Shown here piece after piece: positions 1-8,528 of a DNA stretch of 64,000 nt. The translations under genes and the position numbers were made by a program. The stretch is from Lachnospiraceae bacterium. Lineage in GTDB: Bacteria > Bacillota > Clostridia > Lachnospirales > Lachnospiraceae. Under the pieces are notes generated by a model. That model saw nothing but the letters and a program-made list of their open reading frames with translations, was not told the DNA's origin and did not search any database. Location: positions 1 through 64,000 of the forward strand of contig CAJTDX010000011.1 in assembly GCA_910575155.1 (NCBI GenBank), written 5' to 3'. Position 1 is the first letter of the stretch. The number at the start of each line of letters is the position of its first letter.

Positions 1-143
1 CTGACAGCAGCCAGTTTTATGACTGCTTTATTGTGATGCTTCCATGATGGTTGAAAACATTTGTTGTCAAGGTTCAGTTCTTGGCTACGAGCTTTATTTT
101 CGTAGCAAGGTGCATAGCTAAAATCTATGTGCGTAGTTTGAGT

Positions 144-356
144 TTACAAGTTTATTATTCTTTCTAAATGCTTCTCTGGATTTGTTCCTATCGCATAACG
201 TTTCTTTTTTATATTTATTGCCTTATCCCCTATTTCTATCAGGAATGAAGCAGCCAGCGCTGGCATATATTTGCTCCATGGTATCATTATAAAATCCCAG
301 GTAAGACAGAACAAGGGAAGGATGGAAAAATCTTTCATGCCCCTGGGGTTTTTCAT
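144..356 (-). CDS. Unidentified 70-residue ORF, possible fragment
   Basis: A 70-codon reading frame with a basic C-terminal half (IKKKRYAIGTNPEKHLERI) and a hydrophobic centre. I do not recognise a family. The basic tail and its place at the edge of a decayed mobile region suggest the C-terminal remnant of a transposase, but this is inference only. No convincing ribosome binding site precedes the ATG. In frame, the reading extends upstream into a set of 20-nt tandem repeats before meeting a stop. It may not be a gene at all. Confidence 0.2.
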   Translation of the reverse strand: MKNPRGMKDFSILPLFCLTWDFIMIPWSKYMPALAASFLIEIGDKAINIKKKRYAIGTNPEKHLERIINL

Positions 357-372
357 GCCGGAAAGGATAGGG

Positions 373-430
373 ATTGTGTCAGGCGTGCCAAAATTGTGTT
401 AGGTGTGTCAGAATTGTATTGAGGTGTGTA
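373..430. repeat. Three degenerate 20-nt tandem repeats
   Basis: Units at 373-392, 393-412 and 413-430 share the pattern ATTGTGT-AGGYGTG-CA. The exact 20-nt period and degenerate copies suggest a protein-binding array or the end of a mobile element. The rest of 431-609 holds no recognisable gene; the homology to the second secreted-protein locus begins only near 578. Confidence 0.5.
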
Positions 431-609
431 TAAACCATATAGGCTTGTGGGAAATTGTAGCCTTAGGATAAGAAAATAAGATAAAATTATCTGATAACTT
501 ACGAACAAATATATGTTCGGTAAAAAACATGGATTTGGAAGTGCAATAACAGGGGGTGGGTAAGGGTAACAGCAGACATGGCACTTGAAGAAAGGATGGA
601 GGGAATCAT

Positions 610-1062
610 ATGGAAGTGAAATGGAGAATGAAAGGGATTGCCAGGAAAGTTGCGGCGGCAGCCATTGCGGCGGCGGTCGTGTTCGGGAGCGTGCAGGCGG
701 CAGGCTTCACGGCAGAGGCGAACAAGACGGCTTACATGGCGGTAAGGTTCGATGGAAAGTCAAACTGGTCTAAGCTGGTTAAGGTTTCCGGCAAGGCAGG
801 GCAGGTAATCGTGACGTACCATCTGCAATGCCAATGTGGCAAGGAGTGGACGAACCATACTGGGTTTGCGGAGTTATCAGAGCTTTGGGGTCAGCATACA
901 GACGAGATGAGCCAGAAAGCCTATGATGACGCAAGCTGTAATGAGGCAGGTTCTGGTAATGATGGCGAAGTTGTATCTGTAGAAGATTTATTAAATATTG
1001 GTGCAGGTGTAGGTAGACATGCCGGCTACAAAACCTGGTACACAACAGGAACAAGCAATTAA
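610..1062 (+). CDS. Secreted protein, internally deleted paralogue of the 60.5 kb gene
   Basis: A 150-residue secreted protein of unknown function. Residues 8-37 form a signal peptide (basic start, Ala-rich core, likely cleavage after TAEA). The rest is nearly identical to residues 127-239 of the 246-residue protein encoded at 60521-61261 on the other strand, including the QCQCGKEW motif and the HAGYKTWYTT tail. Compared with that copy, 88 residues have been lost in frame, which removes most of a beta-rich FN3-like domain. The final Gln codon of the longer copy (CAA) is TAA here, so the protein stops a few residues early. The start codon ATG at 610 and the upstream AAGGATGGAGGGAATC are shared by both copies. 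Function is unknown; the paired cysteines suggest metal binding or disulfides. Confidence 0.75.
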   Translation: MEVKWRMKGIARKVAAAAIAAAVVFGSVQAAGFTAEANKTAYMAVRFDGKSNWSKLVKVSGKAGQVIVTYHLQCQCGKEWTNHTGFAELSELWGQHTDEMSQKAYDDASCNEAGSGNDGEVVSVEDLLNIGAGVGRHAGYKTWYTTGTSN

Positions 1063-1084
1063 TTGAAAACCAACTCTTTACTTT

Positions 1085-1130
1085 AGGGTATGCAGGACTG
1101 TCCCGGTTTATGCATACCCTGTTTTATTTT
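1085..1130 (+). terminator. Rho-independent terminator of the secreted-protein gene
   Basis: A perfect 10-bp stem (AGGGTATGCA at 1085-1094, TGCATACCCT at 1111-1120) is followed by GTTTTATTTTT. The same hairpin, with one mismatch, follows the paralogue at 60487-60522, where it overlaps the stop codon. Confidence 0.8.
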
Positions 1131-1374
1131 TATGCAGGCAGCCCGGGCGGTGTTTGGCAGCGGGCAGCTTTACACTTTCCCTATAGGGATGTCAGGCAGG
1201 ATAGATTTTTATAACTAAGGGATATTTTAATAGAAGTAAATTGAAATACCCCTTTTTCCATGCTTTGGATTCTGCTGCCGGGATTCCTCCCTGTAAACCC
1301 CCACTTGCCCTGCAAGTGCCATCCGGTAAAGGGGCACGCAGGCTCCTTGGCTTTTGCGGTATGTGAAAATTGGA
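1131..1374. other. Intergenic, no gene recognised
   Basis: About 240 bases between the terminator of the secreted-protein gene and the toxin promoter. For some tens of bases it keeps weak similarity to the sequence downstream of the second secreted-protein copy (TTTTATGC then GGC-GCCC then GTTTGGCAG). A reading frame on the minus strand at 1227-1448 has no recognisable family and overlaps the toxin leader, so I do not count it as a gene. Confidence 0.4.
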
Positions 1375-1403
1375 TTGCCGGATAATGGCTGGTGTGCTAT
1401 AAT
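1375..1403 (+). promoter_or_regulatory. Promoter of the holin-like toxin
   Basis: TTGCCG at 1375-1380, a 17-nt spacer and TATAAT at 1398-1403, with an upstream TG giving an extended -10. Transcription would start near 1410, leaving a leader of about 64 nt before the toxin ATG. Confidence 0.7.
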
Positions 1404-1438
1404 CTGCCTATGGAGCAGTCGCGTTACGAGGTGGTGAG

Positions 1439-1465
1439 CCTCCCTCACTTGGAAAAGACGGGAGG
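1439..1465 (+). promoter_or_regulatory. Anti-Shine-Dalgarno hairpin in the toxin leader
   Basis: CCTCCC at 1439-1444 can pair with GGGAGG at 1460-1465, which is the ribosome binding site of the small toxin ORF. Sequestration of the site by a local hairpin is a known feature of type I toxin mRNAs. This is read directly from the sequence; the folding itself is inferred. Confidence 0.6.
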
Positions 1466-1473
1466 TGGTGCAG

Positions 1474-1575
1474 ATGGAAAGTACATATGATATTTTAAGC
1501 CTGTTATTTTTGGGCGGTAACTTCCTGATTGCATTGCTTGCCTATTTGGATAATAGGAACAACAGGCGAAAATAA
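1474..1575 (+). CDS. Putative holin-like toxin (type I toxin peptide)
   Basis: A 33-residue peptide beginning MESTYDILSLLFLGG, with one hydrophobic segment (residues 7-24), then DNRNNRRK at the C-terminus. This pattern (short acidic head, ...DILSLLFLGG..., membrane helix, charged tail) matches the holin-like toxin family related to TxpA/BsrG of Bacillus, whose members insert in the membrane and are silenced by an antisense RNA. The start is fixed by GGGAGGTGGTG 4-14 nt upstream. The gene lies between a strong promoter and a hairpin, as expected for a self-contained type I unit. The antisense RNA was not identified by sequence; it would lie over the 3' end on the minus strand. Confidence 0.8.
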   Translation: MESTYDILSLLFLGGNFLIALLAYLDNRNNRRK

Positions 1576-1576
1576 A

Positions 1577-1615
1577 TAAGCCTACCTTGTACTTTGCCGA
1601 GGACAGGTAGGCTTA
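1577..1615. terminator. Hairpin at the end of the toxin gene
   Basis: A perfect 10-bp stem (TAAGCCTACC at 1577-1586, GGTAGGCTTA at 1606-1615) begins 1 nt after the toxin stop codon. No long U-run follows on either strand. It may end the toxin mRNA or serve as the target or terminator of an antisense RNA. Confidence 0.55.
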
Positions 1616-1760
1616 CATAGCTATTTGAGGAGGTAAACCACTCTTGTGGGCGGTTGCTCCTTTTCTATAATATAACATTTGTGTATCTGAAAATCAACTG
1701 CATTTTTTGGAATCCGGCGAAATTATTCCCCTTTATTATTTGACACATATCCTAAAAACA

Positions 1761-1784
1761 GACACCATTTTTGACACCGTTTTT
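1761..1784. repeat. Two direct 12-nt repeats in an integration-site-like stretch
   Basis: GACACCATTTTT (1761-1772) is followed directly by GACACCGTTTTT (1773-1784). The stretch from 1616 to 1872 has no gene. Together with the abrupt start of a truncated surface-protein gene downstream, this could mark an old recombination junction, but no integrase or second att copy is visible. Confidence 0.35.
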
Positions 1785-1872
1785 CTGGGATTTTACGGTT
1801 TTTAGTGGGATTGGATGAAAAGAAGAAACGCCGGGAATGCCCATAAATAGGTATTTACAGCGTTCCATATAG

Positions 1873-2897
1873 ATTAGTAAAAGCCATACCATAAAAAGTA
1901 TCAGTTATAGCGCATTTGGGAACTGCAGCAGCTTAACGAGAGTAACGATTCCCGATAGCGTGACGTATATAGAATATAGTGCCTTTTCAGGCTGTAGTGA
2001 AAATCTTATTATATATGGTTACAGAGGTTCGGAGGCAGAGGCGTATGCAAAAAGGTATAACTTAGCTTTCCGCTCGGTTTCAGGTGAAGAACCATCTCAG
2101 GCTGATATTTCCAAAGCAACTGTAACATTGGCAAAAACCAGCTATACCTACGATGGAAAAGCTAAGAAGCCGTCTGTAACTGTAAAACTGGCTGGAAAAA
2201 CCTTAGTCCTTAACACAGATTACACAGTTTCCTATAGTAATAATACCAGCGTAGGAACAGCGAAGGTGACAGTGACAGGTAAAGGCAATTATACTGGGGA
2301 GAAGACTGTAAACTTTACGATTACTAAATCAGGACAAAATTCCTCTATTACCTGTAAGAAAACACTATATAAAGTCACATATGGCGCAAAAGCATTTAAA
2401 ATCAATGCAACATCCAACAATAAGCTGACGTATACAAGTTCCAGTACAAAAGTTGCTTCCGTCGATAAAAATACAGGAAAAGTGACAATTAAAAATACTG
2501 GTGTTGCCACTATAACCGTCAAGGCAGGAAAAGATTCCGTTAAGGTGACCGTCAAGGTAAGCCCGAAGAAGCAGTTGCTAAAATCAGCAAAGGCAGTAAA
2601 AAGCAAAAAGCTGGCTGTAGGATGGGCAAAGGAAAAGATGGCATCAGGGTATCAGGTGCAGGTAAGCACTGCCAAGAATTTCAAGAAGAATGTGAAATCA
2701 AAAAATATCACAAAGACATCTTATACTTTCACAAAGCTGAAAATAGGTAAGAAATACTATGTAAGAATTCGCAGTTATAAGACTGTCAAAGCCAATGGGA
2801 AGCCGTAAAGCTTTATTCTGGCTGGTCCAAAGTGAAGACGCTCAAAACGAAAAACGTATTGAATCTGTTGTTGCATATGAAATATGCGGGGACATGA
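1873..2897 (+). pseudogene. BspA-like cell-surface protein, 5' truncated and frameshifted
   Basis: The reading frame is open from 1873 (just after a TAG) without a proper start or signal peptide. It encodes the end of a BspA-type leucine-rich repeat array (SISYSAFGNCSSLTRVTIP, then SVTYIEYSAFSGCSENLIIY). Two Ig-like domains follow (YDGKAKKPSVTV... and a Big_2-like VASVDKNTGKVTIKNTGVATITVKA region), then an FN3-like domain ending KKYYVRIRSYKT. The open frame stops at 2808, but the expected continuation (KLYSGWSKVKT) lies in another frame just beyond, ending at 2897, so a single-base indel is present near 2805. Intact relatives are secreted adhesin-like proteins. Truncation at one end and a frameshift at the other mark it as dead. 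Confidence 0.75.
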
Positions 2898-2970
2898 ATG
2901 GGAAGGCATTTAGGAGAAATCTTAGATGCTTTTCTTTTATTTTAAGTTACGGCGTCAGGGCAGGAAGGAA

Positions 2971-3140
2971 ATGAAAAAAATGAGCGAAGGTAGACAAAAA
3001 CGCAAAGAAGTGATTGAGGCAGAATTACAGAAAACAAAAGCCGAACTTGCCCTTGCAAAACACAGGCAGGCGAAACTCCATAACCAGATAAAAGGCTTCT
3101 TTTTAGCATTTATCTGCCCGCAAAGTTCACTAGAGGGTAG
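2971..3140 (+). pseudogene. Fragment of a mobilization accessory protein (DUF3847-like)
   Basis: The frame beginning MKKMSEGRQKRKEVIEAELQ is a charged coiled coil (about 40 residues) of the sort encoded just upstream of MobA/MobL relaxases in Firmicute elements. After QIKGF the sequence no longer reads as that protein and runs on through what looks like relaxase-leader DNA, so the gene appears to have lost its 3' part by deletion. The family assignment rests on the helix pattern and location only. Confidence 0.4.
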
Positions 3141-3321
3141 GGCGCAAGCCCATAGGAGAATTGTCGTTTCCCCTTTTATCTGCCGCAAGGCAGACAAAGC
3201 CCCGCAGGGCGCACACACGCGGAGCGTGTATAAGTGCGCCCCTGTCAAACGTAGCACAGCAGCGTTTTCCGTCGGGGATAAAAAAAGCAGAAAAAGGAGG
3301 GGGATACATATAAGCACGAAA

Positions 3322-4139
3322 ATGATACACCTTTATGCACAAATCATCAGCAGGGGCGGAGAAAAACCGCAGTTGGCTGTGGCTTCCGCTGCATACCGGA
3401 GTGGGACAAAGATATATTGCGAATATGACGGGGAGATTAAAGATTATACAAGGAAAGGTCATGTGATATGTTCTAAAATCTTACTGCGGAATATGCACCG
3501 AAAAAATTTGCAGACCGTTCCGTTTTATGGAACGCTGTTGAAAATTTTGAAAAAGGGAGCAGGACGTAGTTTTCAAGGGAAATTGAATTTTTACTTCCCT
3601 GTGAACTTGATGCAGACGAGAGGTTAAAATCTGCCAAGAAACTTGCAGAATTTTTCAGGGATAAGGGAATGGTGGTCGATATGAACCTGCACAGTACTGA
3701 CCATAAGAATCCAAACCCGCACTGCCGCCTTTTGCTTACTATGTGCCTATTTCAAAAAGACGGAACTTTTTAGAAAAGAAATGCTGGCGGGAGTACGAGC
3801 TAGATGAAAACGGGCAGAAAATTTCGACAAAGAAAGGGAACGATTATAAATCGCATAAAGTCTACGCCACCGATTGGGACGATAAGGGAAACGTGAAAAA
3901 AGGAACTTGATGAACTGAAAGCGGAAAGAGCAAGGATAAAACAAGAATTAACAAAAATGATATCATTCTTGGAGAGCTTGCGGAGATTGCAGACAAGGCG
4001 GCAATGGTACAGAGGACAAAAGCAAAACAGAATGAAACACGCTCCAATTTTGGGGCAGAAAAAGCAGAGAGAGGGTGTCCGTACAGAAACGGAAACATCA
4101 AGAAGAAATTTTATAGCGGAAATCGGAAAGGGATTCTAA
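3322..4139 (+). pseudogene. MobA/MobL-family relaxase, multiply frameshifted
   Basis: The frame from ATG 3322 reads MIHLYAQIISRGGEKPQ and LAVASAAYRSG then YDGEIKDYTRKG, the conserved N-terminus of MobA/MobL conjugative relaxases. It leaves frame near 3490. The homology continues in other frames with FADRSVLWNAVE, a stop at EKGSRT, then REIEFLLPCELDADERLK and the degraded metal-binding motif NPNPHCRLLLTM. Next come YELDENGQKISTKKGNDYK and a final piece ending at 4139. At least three frame changes and two stops are needed. The intact protein nicks oriT to start transfer; this copy cannot. Confidence 0.75.
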
Positions 4140-4249
4140 TGGGTTAAGCCGGACTGCATCAGGCATAAACCAACGAGAAATGCTGTTCAATTCTTGAATT
4201 TGCAGCATAAAAATGATATGATAAAGGCATTAAATGAAAGGAATAATGT

Positions 4250-5167
4250 ATGGGTAATATATATGATGGGGCATTCCGAACAATGCTGAATGACTGCCGG
4301 AAGCTGATTATCCCCATAATCAATGAGATTTTCGGGGAAACATATACAGGGGAAGAAGAAATACGTTTTTTTCCAAATGAACATTTTATAGACCAGCAGA
4401 ATGAAGCAGATAAAGAACGGATTACGGATACAAATTTTACAGTTTTTGGGAAGATTCCAAAGAAATACCATGTCGAATGTGAAAGCAGCTTACCGGATGG
4501 GCGAATTACGATAAGACTTTTTGAGTACGATGCGCAGATAGCTCTTGACGAGGGCGAAGTTACAGAGGAAACATTGACTGTGACATTCCCCAATACGGCG
4601 GTTCTGTATCTCCGGACTTACAAAAAGACACCAGATAAAATGAAATATGCTATCATCACGCCGGGCGGAACGGTACAGTATGATGTGCCGATCATGAAAG
4701 TGCAGACTTATTCACTTGATGATATTTTTGATAAAAAGCTGTTGTTTCTAATTCCATTTTATATTTTTTCACATGAGCAAAGTTTTCCAGAGTATAATAG
4801 TAATGAGCAGAAGTTGGAAGAATTAAAAGCTAAGTATCAAGAAATATTAGAAAGGCTTGACGAGCTGGAGCAACAGGAAGTGATCGGGGCATTTGATAAA
4901 CGCACAATTATAGAGCTTTCCCATGATGTGATTAAGGAAATCGCACAGAAATATGAGAATGTGCAGAAAGGTGTAGGTGATATGATGAGAGGCGTGTTGA
5001 TTGAAACAGAAGCGAGGAGAATTTTGAACAAAGGCATGAATGAAGCTCAAAAAGAAACAGCGCTTAGGATGCTGAAAAGAGGGAAAATGACAATTCAGGA
5101 AATTGCGGAAGATACGGGGCTTAATGTGGCGGAAGTAGAACAGCTTGCAGGGCTTCAGACAGTATAA
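4250..5167 (+). CDS. Rpn-family PD-(D/E)XK nuclease/transposase-like protein
   Basis: A 305-residue protein of the Rpn/PDDEXK transposase-like family, which are recombination-promoting nucleases often scattered in many copies. The N-terminus (GAFRTMLNDCRKLIIPIINEIFGETYTG) and the nuclease core (TDTNFTVFGKIPKKYHVECESS, with Asp and Glu at the catalytic positions) fit the family. The C-terminal part carries a coiled coil and a small helix-turn-helix-like tail (GKMTIQEIAEDTGLNVAEVEQLA). ATG at 4250 follows AAAGGAATAATGT. It is only about 20-25% similar by eye to the second member at 53.0-54.0 kb. The gene appears intact, unlike its neighbours. Confidence 0.75.
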   Translation: MGNIYDGAFRTMLNDCRKLIIPIINEIFGETYTGEEEIRFFPNEHFIDQQNEADKERITDTNFTVFGKIPKKYHVECESSLPDGRITIRLFEYDAQIALDEGEVTEETLTVTFPNTAVLYLRTYKKTPDKMKYAIITPGGTVQYDVPIMKVQTYSLDDIFDKKLLFLIPFYIFSHEQSFPEYNSNEQKLEELKAKYQEILERLDELEQQEVIGAFDKRTIIELSHDVIKEIAQKYENVQKGVGDMMRGVLIETEARRILNKGMNEAQKETALRMLKRGKMTIQEIAEDTGLNVAEVEQLAGLQTV

Positions 5168-5205
5168 AACGGCAAAACAGAAAATTTTATATTATGGCTA
5201 TGAAG

Positions 5206-5247
5206 CAGGGAAATAACTGATGATTCAGAGTTGTTTCCCTGTTTTTT
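5206..5247 (+). terminator. Rho-independent terminator of the Rpn-family gene
   Basis: CAGGGAAATAACT (5206-5218) pairs with AGTTGTTTCCCTG (5229-5241), and TTTTTT follows directly. Confidence 0.85.
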
Positions 5248-5340
5248 ATTTACTGTGAAACATTAACTTCCGGGTGGCCCAAAAAGCGCAGACGACCCCT
5301 ATACAAACTTTAATGGTCTTTCTGAACCTAACTGGAAAAC

Positions 5341-5783
5341 TTATGCGGCAACTACAGAGGCTTCCCAGCCAGGTGCTTTTAACTTTTTCAGGTATGCATT
5401 GATTTTACGTTCCCTGTTAAACCAGGTGTAATGATTGGCGCCTAAATCCTTTAAAATAACACCGTCTTTGATGATATGATAAATTGCTATGAACATGGAA
5501 TGGGCCACCGCAGCATATGCCCGCTTTTTTCCACGGTGGGCGCTGATTTCTCCAATTCCTGGTATGTCCTGGATGGACATCACCGCCTGTTTTTCTTCTG
5601 GCTTCATGAAATGGTCAATGTCATCATCCAGTTCCCGGATCTGTCGGTTGAGTTCATAAAGGTGATTCAAAAGAATCCGCATCCTTAACATTGGTCTTCC
5701 TGCCTTTTGCCGTATTTCAAGCAGGCAGCAATAAGTTTTTTATGCACATCAATACCACAACATTTGTCGTAAACTTTTTCCAT
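5341..5783 (-). mobile_element. IS110-family transposase remnant
   Basis: Two pieces of an IS110-type transposase read on the minus strand. MEKVYDKCCGIDVHKKLIAACL (from 5783) is the N-terminus with the DEDD-type Asp. After about 30 residues it jumps to LNRQIRELDDDIDHFM...IQDIPGIGE, part of the C-terminal Transposase_20 domain. A second deletion joins this to HRGKKRAYAAVAHSMFIAIYHI and the usual C-terminal tail ending at 5341. Both deletions remove most of the catalytic and DNA-binding protein, so it is inactive. The N-terminal piece is in frame with the upstream DUF6194 gene. Confidence 0.8.
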
Positions 5784-6194
5784 ACTGGCACCTTGTATAT
5801 ATGGTTTCAGTTCCTCAAATGTCTTTTCAGAGGGGTTCAATGCACATATCCACGTCATCCATGCGTAGACGGGATGGGGGAGTATCTCATTCAATACGGT
5901 AAAGTCATAATTCATATCTACAACGCCGCCTGCTGGCGGACGTTTTGGGACTGCCCCAAACAATTCTGTAAAAGTGCTTTTCCGTATTCCCAGATTCACA
6001 CGGTAGACGTTCTCTCTGTTTAAACCAGAACCTTTGTCATTATCGCCGTCTTTTTCCTTAACCGTCAATATATAAACGCCACGCTTCAGCATATGGTCTG
6101 GGTTATAGAAAATCCCTTTCTCGCCCCAACTCTCAACTAAGACTGTCCCCTCAAGATTTTGAAGGCAGTAATTCAATATTTTATCTGGCGTCAT
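5685..6194 (-). CDS. DUF6194-family protein fused to an IS110 start
   Basis: Residues 1-137 form a DUF6194-type protein (MTPDKILNYCLQNLEGTVLV, then WGEKGIFYNP, then FGAVPKRPPAGG, then LPHPVYAWMTWICALNPS). The function of the family is not known to me. The natural last ten or so residues are replaced, in frame, by the first 32 residues of an IS110 transposase, which suggests the insertion sequence landed near the 3' end. The N-terminal domain looks complete and could still fold. Read through the fusion, the frame ends at 5685. Confidence 0.65.
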   Translation of the reverse strand: MTPDKILNYCLQNLEGTVLVESWGEKGIFYNPDHMLKRGVYILTVKEKDGDNDKGSGLNRENVYRVNLGIRKSTFTELFGAVPKRPPAGGVVDMNYDFTVLNEILPHPVYAWMTWICALNPSEKTFEELKPYIQGASMEKVYDKCCGIDVHKKLIAACLKYGKRQEDQC

Positions 6195-6339
6195 TCTGAC
6201 AGCTCCATTTCTGACTTACTTCTAATTCCCCTATGAGTATTTCGGAATATCATAGCGGCTATATCTGCGTCAAGATTTTGGGCAAATTTTTTAGTATTCC
6301 CTGCGGACAGAAATTTTATTCATATAATTTTAAATTGGA

Positions 6340-6359
6340 TGGGAGAATTATATCTCCCA
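6340..6359. terminator. Hairpin between the sigma-factor and DUF6194 genes
   Basis: A 7-bp stem (TGGGAGA at 6340-6346, TCTCCCA at 6353-6359) with a 6-nt A/T loop lies downstream of the sigma-factor gene on the minus strand. U-runs are poor, so termination is only possible. The rest of 6195-6396 shows nothing recognisable. Confidence 0.35.
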
Positions 6360-6396
6360 CCCAATAGCCCGCCAAAAAGCTGCCTTTATTAGCTGG

Positions 6397-6822
6397 TTAT
6401 AAAATCTTTCGCAGTTTTTTCCGCAGATGCTCTAACCTTGCATAGATAGCACCCGTTGTCAATCCCACAACCGGGGCAATTTCCTTTGTGGAATAGCCCT
6501 GTATTTTCAGTAGGATAATTTGCAGGATACGCCTGTCCACCGTAAGCAATGCCCGATAAAGAGTTTCGTCCTCAATCTCATCCAGTAAATCAGCAACAGT
6601 CTTTAGCTCAATATTCTGTTCCCTGTCTGCCATTCCCTCAAGGTGTTCACCGAAGTTGCTTGTCCAATGGTAAAACCGCCTGTTGGAATTGAAGTCTGTC
6701 CTGTCGTCTATGCGGATTTGTTCAATAGTAATTTCATCAACTCCGTGCTCCCGCAATATTTTTTCCTCGGTTTCTTTCCAGATAAGCCATTTCCTGTTCT
6801 CCCGTCCGTTGTTATATGCCAT
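6397..6822 (-). CDS. Sigma-70-like factor of a mobile element
   Basis: A 141-residue protein starting MAYNNGRENRKWLIWKETEE. The C-terminal third is a sigma region 4 helix-turn-helix (IILLKIQGYSTKEIAPVVGLTTGAIYARLEHLRKKL). No region 2 of usual type is obvious, which is common among the short sigma-like regulators of Tn916/ICE-type elements. The start at 6822 is chosen because TTGGAGG lies 8 nt upstream; a longer frame to 6921 lacks a site. It was probably a regulator of element genes and is now orphaned. Confidence 0.65.
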   Translation of the reverse strand: MAYNNGRENRKWLIWKETEEKILREHGVDEITIEQIRIDDRTDFNSNRRFYHWTSNFGEHLEGMADREQNIELKTVADLLDEIEDETLYRALLTVDRRILQIILLKIQGYSTKEIAPVVGLTTGAIYARLEHLRKKLRKIL

Positions 6823-7093
6823 TCTTTTTTCCTCCAATCTGAAATTTTTAAAAATGTTAAAATTTAGATTGGCAGGGCGGCGAACGACGGCGAAAAACAA
6901 TAAAAATGCCCGACTGAACATAAGTCCAATCGGGCATAAGGATATAGGTATTTTTAGTTCCTCTGGTATGAAATTTTATTTCTGTTTTTAGGACAGGGAA
7001 ATTCCTTACTGACCAACAAAAACGATATTAAATCCTCCCGTAATAATTTTCTGTAAAGACATGGAACTAACATCTCTGAAGTGCTATACTCCT
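6823..7093. other. Intergenic, no gene recognised
   Basis: AT-rich DNA between the sigma-like gene and the terminator of the ilvC operon. Small frames on the plus strand here are shadows without ribosome binding sites. Nothing further can be supported. Confidence 0.4.
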
Positions 7094-7152
7094 AAAATAA
7101 AAACAGAGCCAATGAACAGCGGGTAATCATACCTGCAAATTCATCGGCTCTG
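7094..7152 (-). terminator. Terminator of the ilvC-KTR operon
   Basis: On the minus strand, CAGAGCCGATGAA (7152-7140) pairs with TTCATTGGCTCTG (7116-7104) and is followed by TTTTTATTTT. The first arm overlaps the KTR stop codon. Confidence 0.85.
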
Positions 7153-7323
7153 CGTCTGTGCGTCTGGCTCTCTGATGACAGTCATTTTTAAATTTGTTAC
7201 TTCAATCAAGGTTTCGTGTTTGCATTTTGGACAGAACAGAGGAAAATTTTTTAGTTCTGTATCTTCCCTGATTCTGGTTCTGGTCTTGCTGCTGCAAATA
7301 GGGCAGTATATCCATTTTTCCAT
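7141..7323 (-). CDS. Cysteine-rich KTR-domain protein
   Basis: A 60-residue zinc-ribbon protein (MEKWIYCPICSSKTRTRIRED, then NFPLFCPKCKHETLIEV, ending PDAQTQSR). Two CPxC knuckles and the KTR motif identify the small family carried by many integrative elements of gut Firmicutes; no function is established. A longer frame to 7356 would overlap ilvC, so the internal ATG at 7323, six bases past the ilvC stop, is preferred. It shares a terminator with ilvC. Confidence 0.8.
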   Translation of the reverse strand: MEKWIYCPICSSKTRTRIREDTELKNFPLFCPKCKHETLIEVTNLKMTVIREPDAQTQSR

Positions 7324-7328
7324 AATAT

Positions 7329-8375
<1,047 letters not shown>

Positions 8376-8524
8376 TTACCGTCTTTTTCCGCTTGCCCAA
8401 TGGACAATTCCTGCCACCATTTGTGTTGCAATTCCATATTTGCAACTGCAATTCCGCTTGTTGTAGCCATGAGCGCTATCATCTTACCGCTTAATTTATT
8501 TGATTTTTCAATTTGATGTTCCAT
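8376..8524 (-). pseudogene. MFS transporter reduced to its two ends
   Basis: The first 28 codons (EKSNKLSGKMIALMATTSGI followed by AVAN) are the typical start of a major-facilitator permease entering helix 1. Directly after, and in a different frame, the DNA reads YGIATQMVAGIVHWASGKRR and a stop, which looks like a permease C-terminus. About 1.1 kb has therefore been deleted, with a frame change at the join. The gene lies four bases downstream of the TrmB-type regulator, so the regulator probably controlled this permease. Confidence 0.6.
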
Positions 8525-8528
8525 ACAG

